Assembly (NCBI GenBank): GCA_016284485.1
Contig: JAEEOX010000128.1
Location: forward strand, 1-10,125
Length of the DNA: 10,125 bases
Reading direction: 5' to 3'
From: Bacillota bacterium
Lineage (GTDB): Bacteria > Bacillota > Clostridia > Peptostreptococcales > Anaerovoracaceae
This document shows, one piece after another, positions 6,047 to 10,125 of the stretch (positions are counted from its first letter, which is position 1; every line of letters starts with the position of its first letter). The notes under the pieces are model-generated. The model saw nothing but the letters and a program-made list of their open reading frames with translations, did not search any database and was not told where the DNA came from. The translations under genes and the position numbers were made by a program.

Positions 6047-7417
6047 ATGGCTACATATGTAGAAAGAGTTATTGAAGAATGCAAGAAGAACAACCCCGGA
6101 GAAGTTGAGTTCCATCAGACAGTCGAGGAAGTCCTTACATCACTTGCACCTGTTATGGATGCTCATCCCGAGTACGAGGAAGCTGCCCTTCTTGAAAGAC
6201 TCGTTGAGCCTGAAAGAGGAATCACTTTCAGAGTAGTCTGGGAAGATGACAACCACAAGGTACATGTTAACAAGGGTTACAGATATCAGTTCAATTCTGC
6301 TATCGGTCCCTACAAGGGCGGCTTAAGATTCGCACCCAACGTATATCCCGGAATCATCAAGTTCCTTGGATTCGAGCAGATCTTCAAGAACTCCCTTACA
6401 GGTCTTCCCATCGGAGGAGGCAAGGGCGGATCAGACTTCGATCCCAACGGCAAGTCCGACGCAGAGATCATGAGATTCTGCCAGGCTTTCATGACAGAGC
6501 TTTACAGACACATCGGTCCTGACACCGACGTACCTGCAGGCGACCTGGGAGTAGGCGGCAGAGAGATCGGATACATGTTCGGTCAGTACAAGAGGATCAG
6601 AGACAGATTCGACGGCGGCGTTCTTACAGGAAAGGGAATCCCCTACGGCGGATGCCTCGGAAGAACAGAAGCTACCGGATTCGGCATCGTATGGTATGCT
6701 GAAGAAATGCTGAAGGCCAATGGCGAAGAGATCAAGGGTAAGACAGTAGCCATCTCCGGATTCGGCAACGTATCCTGGGGAACAGCATGGAAACTCCAGC
6801 AGCTCGGAGCTAAGCTGGTAACCATCTCCGGACCGGATGGATACATCTACGATCCCGATGGAATCAACACAGATGAGAAGGTTGCTTACCTCCTCGAACT
6901 CAGAGGATCCGGCAAGAACATCTGCGCACCTTACGCAGAGAAGTTCCCCAACGCAACATTCTATCCCGGAAAGAAGCCCTGGGGCGTTTATCAGGACACA
7001 GGATGCAAGATCGACATCTTCATCCCCTGCGCAATGCAGAATGACGTTCACATGGAGCACGCTAAGCAGATCGTAGAGGGCGGCTGCAAGTTCTACTGCG
7101 AAGGAGCTAACATGCCCACAACCAACGATGCACTTGCATACCTCCAGGAGAACCTGATCGCTGTCGGCCCCGCTAAGGCTGCCAACGCCGGCGGAGTTGC
7201 CTGCTCCTGCATCGAGATGGGACAGAACTCAGGCCACACCGTATATCAGCACCAGGCTGTATACGATCAGCTTCACCAGATCATGGTCAACATCTACAAC
7301 GCTTGCGCTAACGCAGGTGAGAAGTACTACGGTTCCAAGAACGCTCTGGTACAGGGCGCCAACATCGCAGGCTTCGAGAAGGTTGCAGAAGCAATGATGG
7401 CTCAGGGACTTGTATAA
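6047..7417 (+). CDS. gdhA: Glutamate dehydrogenase, hexameric clostridial type
   Basis: The enzyme interconverts glutamate and 2-oxoglutarate plus ammonia with NAD(H) or NADP(H) in the cytoplasm. The 456-aa length fits the small hexameric class. Residues line up with the Clostridium symbiosum enzyme shifted by one: Lys90 (GPYKGGLRF), Lys114, catalytic Lys126 (GGGKGGSDF) and Asp166 (PAGDLG). The Rossmann fold has GFGNVSWG, and the end of the next strand reads TISGPDGYIYDP, as in the NAD-specific C. symbiosum protein rather than NADP enzymes such as that of E. coli. NAD use is therefore likely but not proven. I start at the ATG at 6047, 7 nt after GGAG (6036-6039); a GTG at 6029 lies before that site. 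The codon choice is distinct (ACA, GTA, GTT, GCA, GCT favoured) from the ACC/GTG/GCC-rich neighbours. It is monocistronic, with its own promoter and terminator. Confidence 0.96.
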   Translation: MATYVERVIEECKKNNPGEVEFHQTVEEVLTSLAPVMDAHPEYEEAALLERLVEPERGITFRVVWEDDNHKVHVNKGYRYQFNSAIGPYKGGLRFAPNVYPGIIKFLGFEQIFKNSLTGLPIGGGKGGSDFDPNGKSDAEIMRFCQAFMTELYRHIGPDTDVPAGDLGVGGREIGYMFGQYKRIRDRFDGGVLTGKGIPYGGCLGRTEATGFGIVWYAEEMLKANGEEIKGKTVAISGFGNVSWGTAWKLQQLGAKLVTISGPDGYIYDPDGINTDEKVAYLLELRGSGKNICAPYAEKFPNATFYPGKKPWGVYQDTGCKIDIFIPCAMQNDVHMEHAKQIVEGGCKFYCEGANMPTTNDALAYLQENLIAVGPAKAANAGGVACSCIEMGQNSGHTVYQHQAVYDQLHQIMVNIYNACANAGEKYYGSKNALVQGANIAGFEKVAEAMMAQGLV

Positions 7418-7444
7418 ACCACAGTTATATAAGCAGCTACCAGG

Positions 7445-7474
7445 CGGCGCGGACTTACGGTCCGCGCCGTTTTT
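7445..7474 (+). terminator. Intrinsic terminator of gdhA
   Basis: CGGCGCGGAC (7445-7454) pairs perfectly with GTCCGCGCCG (7460-7469) around a 5-nt loop, followed at once by TTTTT (7470-7474). It sits 27 nt after the gdhA stop codon, is very GC-rich and should be strong, isolating gdhA from the mgtE unit. Confidence 0.95.
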
Positions 7475-7571
7475 ATGTGGCGGGAGACGGTAAGCGCCAT
7501 CGGATGGCCTGCGCTGATCATGCTGTTTCGAACTGTCAATGCCCAGCCTGCGCGCCACCGCCCAAAAAGCC
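7475..7571. other. Intergenic stretch with no assignable function
   Basis: Between the gdhA terminator and the mgtE promoter I find no credible gene or RNA. There is an 8-bp direct repeat GCCTGCGC at 7507-7514 and 7546-7553, and a distant 6-bp complementarity GTGGCG (7477-7482) with CGCCAC (7553-7558). Open frames on the minus strand here lack ribosome binding sites and run into gdhA. Confidence 0.4.
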
Positions 7572-7601
7572 TTGCCTTTTGAAAGGCCTCTGGGTTATAA
7601 T
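7572..7601 (+). promoter_or_regulatory. Promoter of the mgtE-nnrD unit with palindrome in the spacer
   Basis: TTGCCT (7572-7577) and a perfect TATAAT (7596-7601) are 18 bp apart. Transcription should start near 7608. A 14-bp inverted repeat, GCCTTT-TG-AAAGGC (7574-7587), overlaps the -35 and the upstream spacer, a typical place for a repressor operator. The promoter call is fairly firm; the operator role is inferred. Confidence 0.65.
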
Positions 7602-7607
7602 AAACGT

Positions 7608-7797
7608 GGTATCGCCTCATTGTAGGAGATAAGACTGATCTTTCAGAGAAAGGAGCAAAAAATGGATAACATATCAGGCGACGGTCGATCGTCGGTACAC
7701 TTGTGTGAAACATTGAATTCCGGTTTTTTGCGCCTTGAGGGAGCTGTGAAGTAGAAGCGCCCCGGGCCTCCTGACCGGAATGGAATCGGAGGTTATT
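7608..7797 (+). promoter_or_regulatory. Long mgtE leader with competing RNA helices
   Basis: The leader is about 190 nt. CCTCC (7767-7771) can pair with the mgtE ribosome binding site GGAGG (7788-7792), extendable by two G-U pairs, and would hide it. A competing structure pairs ATTCCGGT (7717-7724) with ACCGGAAT (7774-7781), plus GAGG (7737-7740) with CCTC (7767-7770), which would free the ribosome binding site. Both left arms lie inside the 30-codon ORF at 7662-7754, so translation of that ORF could decide which structure forms. Two small hairpins (7611-7630 and 7635-7646) precede the ORF. The hallmark M-box riboswitch sequences often found before mgtE are absent. Pairings are read by eye; the switch is inferred. 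Confidence 0.4.
7662..7754 (+). CDS. Putative 30-aa leader peptide upstream of mgtE
   Basis: A short ORF starts MDNISGDGRSSVHLCETLNS and ends GAVK followed by TAG. It has a better ribosome binding site than many real genes: AAAGGAG at 7649-7655, 6 nt from the ATG. It lies between a clear promoter and mgtE, in a different frame from mgtE, and stops 43 nt before it. I know no family for it. It has no membrane segment and is not proline-rich like the enterobacterial MgtL leader peptide. Its position over the left arms of the leader hairpin suggests that the act of translating it, more than the peptide, may matter. It could also be a small stand-alone protein or a chance ORF. Confidence 0.45.
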   Translation: MDNISGDGRSSVHLCETLNSGFLRLEGAVK

Positions 7798-9186
7798 ATG
7801 GATCAGGAAAGGATCATGGAAGAATCCATGGAAAAGATCCTGGAATACCTCGAACAGAAAAAGTATTTCATGGTCCGCGACGAGATGCTCAAGTTCAACG
7901 AGGCAGACATCGCGGAGATGTTCGAGGAACTTTTTGACAATGAGGACGAGCTGGAAAAAACTCTAGTCGTCTACAGACTTCTGCCGAAGGACGTTTCGGT
8001 AGAAGTGTTCTCGCTGCTCCCCGTGGACGATCAGTTAAAGATCGTGGAGGGGATCAATCCCAAAGAACTCAACTACATCGTGCAGGAACTGGACTTCGAC
8101 GATAAGATCGACATCCTGGAGGAACTTCCTGCAAACATCGTTAACAGCATACTTGAAAACACTCCCAAGGAGGAGAGGCACTTAATCAACGCCTTCCTGA
8201 ATTATCCCGAGGACAGCGCCGGATCGCTGATGACTCCGGAGTACATCAGTCTGGATAAGGACATGACCGTGGCCGAGGCCATGGCTCACATCAAGAAGGA
8301 AGGAATGGACGCGGAGACCATCTACACCTGCTACGTGAAGGACACCGGCAGGAAGCTGATCGGCATCGTATCCCTCTCCACACTGGTCATATCGGATGAC
8401 AACATCAAGATCAGAGATCTGATGAAGTCCGATTTCGTGTACCTTAATGTCTACGACGACCAGGAGGAGGTCGCCGCAGCCTTCAAAAAATACGATTTCC
8501 TGGCCATGCCCGTTGTGGATAAAGAGGGCAGGCTGGTAGGCATCATCACCGTAGACGACATCCTGGACGTAATCGAGGAAGAGGACACCGAGGATATCGA
8601 GCGTATGGCCGGTATCGTGGACGTGGCCGACACCTGGGACAGCGACTACCTGGACATCAGCGTCTGGGAGCACGCCAAGAACAGGCTGCCCTGGCTTCTG
8701 ATCCTGATGGTGGCCTACATCTTCACGGGAATGATCGTCAGCTCTTACGAGGGCAAGCTTTCGCAGGTGATCAGCCTGGTGGCCTACATGCCCATGCTCA
8801 TGGGCACCGGCGGCAACACCGGGTCTCAGGCGTCGACTCTGATCATCAGAGGACTGGCCACCGGAGAGGTGGAACTCAGTGACGCAGGAAGGATACTCTG
8901 GAAGGAAGCCAGGATAGGCATAGTGGTGGGGATCATCCTCAGCGCCTTCAACTTCCTGAGAGTGGTGTTCCTGGACGGACAGGGAGTTATGATAGCACTC
9001 ACCATCTGTTCCGCCATGATCTGCATAGTTATTTTCGCCAAGATCCTGGGTTCAATGGTCCCGCTGATCGTGAAGAAGGTGGGACTTGACCCTGCATTGA
9101 TAGCAAATCCATTTATCTCATCGATCTCAGACGCCATCGCGCTTACCATATATTTTGCCATGGCTTCACTGTTTCTCGGACTTTAA
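7798..9186 (+). CDS. mgtE: Magnesium transporter MgtE
   Basis: MgtE is a dimeric inner-membrane Mg2+ channel gated by cytoplasmic Mg2+ binding. The 462-aa protein has the full layout: an acidic superhelical MgtE-N domain (about 20-135) ending in YPEDSAGSLMT; a CBS-domain pair (about 145-265, with MTPEYISL and LMKSDFVYL opening the two repeats); a plug-helix linker; and a five-helix membrane domain from about residue 295 that starts PWLLILMVAYIF. The signature GGNTGSQ (338-344) and an acidic residue in the last helix (Asp445, SISDAIALTIYF) are present, matching the ion pathway of the family. The ATG at 7798 has a perfectly placed GGAGG; an upstream in-frame ATG at 7780 precedes that site and was not chosen. 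It is first in an operon with nnrD, and its leader suggests translational control. Confidence 0.96.
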   Translation: MDQERIMEESMEKILEYLEQKKYFMVRDEMLKFNEADIAEMFEELFDNEDELEKTLVVYRLLPKDVSVEVFSLLPVDDQLKIVEGINPKELNYIVQELDFDDKIDILEELPANIVNSILENTPKEERHLINAFLNYPEDSAGSLMTPEYISLDKDMTVAEAMAHIKKEGMDAETIYTCYVKDTGRKLIGIVSLSTLVISDDNIKIRDLMKSDFVYLNVYDDQEEVAAAFKKYDFLAMPVVDKEGRLVGIITVDDILDVIEEEDTEDIERMAGIVDVADTWDSDYLDISVWEHAKNRLPWLLILMVAYIFTGMIVSSYEGKLSQVISLVAYMPMLMGTGGNTGSQASTLIIRGLATGEVELSDAGRILWKEARIGIVVGIILSAFNFLRVVFLDGQGVMIALTICSAMICIVIFAKILGSMVPLIVKKVGLDPALIANPFISSISDAIALTIYFAMASLFLGL

Positions 9187-9199
9187 GGAGGGGACCCTG

Positions 9200-10084
9200 A
9201 TGCAGAAAATAACGGATGAACTAATCATGAATCTCATTCCCGTAAGACAGGCGGAATCCCACAAGGGAAACTTCGGGAGAGTGCTGGTGATCGCCGGATC
9301 GCCTATGATGACAGGAGCCTGCATACTTTGTGCAAGGGCGGCTTTGAGAAGCGGCGCCGGGTTGGTCTACGCCATGGTCCCGAAGGAGATCATGCCGCAG
9401 ATCCAGGTGGCGGTGCCGGAGGTCATCATCAGGAGCAGGGACGATGAGGTGGAAGACTATTCCTACTACGATTCCATCGTCATGGGCCCCGGGCTCACCA
9501 CTGATGACAGCGCTGCACAGCTGGTGGACGACGTTCTGGAAAGAGCCGAGTGTCCTCTGGTTCTGGACGCCGACGCTCTGAACATCATATCCATGAAGGG
9601 CTGGCAGGACAGGGTCAAGGACAGATGTCTGAGAGGCCTTGCCACGGTCATAACTCCTCACATGGGAGAGGCTGAGAGGCTTCTCAAGGATGACGAAGTC
9701 TTCGATTTCGGGGGAGCCGAGAGGGAAGAGGTCCTCAACGAACTCTACGATCTCATCGGCGCCACAGTGGTCCTCAAGGGGAACCGCACCCTGGTGAGAC
9801 CCATGTTCGGAGGCTCTCTGGATCCGGTCTATGTGAACACCACCGGAAACCCCGGCATGGCTACGGCAGGTTCAGGCGACGTGCTCAGCGGCATGATGGG
9901 AGGCCTTCTGGGACAAAACATCAAAGACGCAGCCATGGCGTCAGTGTTTCTTCACGGTATGGCGGGGGACATCGCCGCCGAAACCAAAGGTCAGTACGGT
10001 CTTATAGCGGGAGACATCGTTGAGAGCATTCCCGAGGCCATTATGAACATATTGGAGGAAAAAAATGGACTACAGGACTTATGA
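9200..10084 (+). CDS. nnrD: ATP/ADP-dependent (S)-NAD(P)H-hydrate dehydratase
   Basis: This enzyme repairs damaged nicotinamide cofactors by dehydrating the S form of NADHX or NADPHX at the expense of ADP or ATP, in the cytoplasm. It has the ribokinase-like YjeF C-terminal fold: KGNFGRVLVIAGS (22-34), an ALRSGAGLVYA stretch, VMGPGL, LDADALN, TPHMGEAERLL, VLKGNRTLV and the nucleotide-binding NPGMATAGSGDVLSG (217-231) with the catalytic Asp227. The 294-aa length matches the stand-alone dehydratase (B. subtilis YxkO type) rather than the two-domain enzyme fused to the NnrE epimerase; the epimerase is not in this window. I start at the ATG at 9200, 8 nt after AAGGAGG (9185-9191), not at an ATG at 9155 inside mgtE. 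It lies 13 nt after mgtE and overlaps the next gene by 20 nt, so it is surely cotranscribed. Confidence 0.94.
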   Translation: MQKITDELIMNLIPVRQAESHKGNFGRVLVIAGSPMMTGACILCARAALRSGAGLVYAMVPKEIMPQIQVAVPEVIIRSRDDEVEDYSYYDSIVMGPGLTTDDSAAQLVDDVLERAECPLVLDADALNIISMKGWQDRVKDRCLRGLATVITPHMGEAERLLKDDEVFDFGGAEREEVLNELYDLIGATVVLKGNRTLVRPMFGGSLDPVYVNTTGNPGMATAGSGDVLSGMMGGLLGQNIKDAAMASVFLHGMAGDIAAETKGQYGLIAGDIVESIPEAIMNILEEKNGLQDL

Positions 10085-10125
10085 AGACATCGCTCGTGAT
10101 ATAAGAGTCGACGTCATCAAGGAAG
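10065..10125 (+). CDS. Start of a downstream gene, possibly transketolase N-terminal subunit (partial)
   Basis: Twenty codons are visible before the window ends, reading MDYRTYEDIARDIRVDVIKE. The ATG at 10065 follows GGAGG (10054-10058) by 6 nt and overlaps the end of nnrD by 20 nt in another frame, so translation is probably coupled. The pattern IARDIRVDVIK resembles the opening helix of the split transketolase N-terminal subunit, in which a GHPGG-type thiamine-diphosphate motif should follow shortly after; that part is outside the window. The existence of the gene is well supported; the product is a weak guess from a short match. Confidence 0.5.
   Translation, partial: MDYRTYEDIARDIRVDVIKE

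Noticed and set aside
7229..7713. Minus-strand open frames covering the gdhA terminator and the mgtE leader
   Set aside because: They run across a strong terminator and promoter of the other strand, have no ribosome binding sites, and show no recognisable domains.
7608..7797. M-box (ykoK) or yybP-ykoY riboswitch before mgtE
   Set aside because: I looked for the conserved core words of both classes and did not find them; a covariance-model search would be decisive.

Overview
The window looks like chromosomal core-genome DNA from an anaerobic, moderately GC-rich Firmicute, probably class Clostridia. The clues are strong GGAGG-type ribosome binding sites throughout, an AddA-type recombination helicase-nuclease, a glutamate dehydrogenase very close in its motifs to the Clostridium symbiosum enzyme, a stand-alone NAD(P)HX dehydratase, and the N-terminus of a WYL-type regulator. 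I see no mobile element, phage gene, CRISPR array, tRNA or rRNA.

Layout. Positions 1-99 (minus) are the first 33 codons of a probable WYL-domain transcriptional regulator, whose promoter at 143-171 carries a palindrome in its spacer. A small orphan protein gene (324-593, plus) and gpmI (653-2254, minus) converge on a bidirectional terminator at 607-638. gpmI and addA (2384-5878, plus) diverge from a compact region with back-to-back promoters. A strong promoter with repeated ACATGG half-sites then drives gdhA (6047-7417), which ends in a clear intrinsic terminator (7445-7474). After about 100 bp with no assignable function comes a promoter at 7572-7601 and a leader of about 190 nt. That leader holds a 30-codon ORF with a good ribosome binding site and precedes mgtE (7798-9186). 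mgtE is followed 13 bp later by nnrD (9200-10084), which overlaps the start of another gene (10065 onward, cut by the window edge, possibly the transketolase N-terminal subunit).

How the genes work together. This is a run of housekeeping units: glycolysis (gpmI), double-strand break repair (addA), nitrogen and amino-acid metabolism (gdhA), magnesium transport (mgtE) and nicotinamide nucleotide repair (nnrD). Only mgtE, nnrD and the last gene look like one operon. The most interesting part is the mgtE leader. It has no recognisable M-box riboswitch. Instead it has a short translated-looking ORF lying over the left arms of a hairpin that could compete with a helix sequestering the mgtE ribosome binding site. 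This is a plausible but untested leader-peptide switch for magnesium transport.
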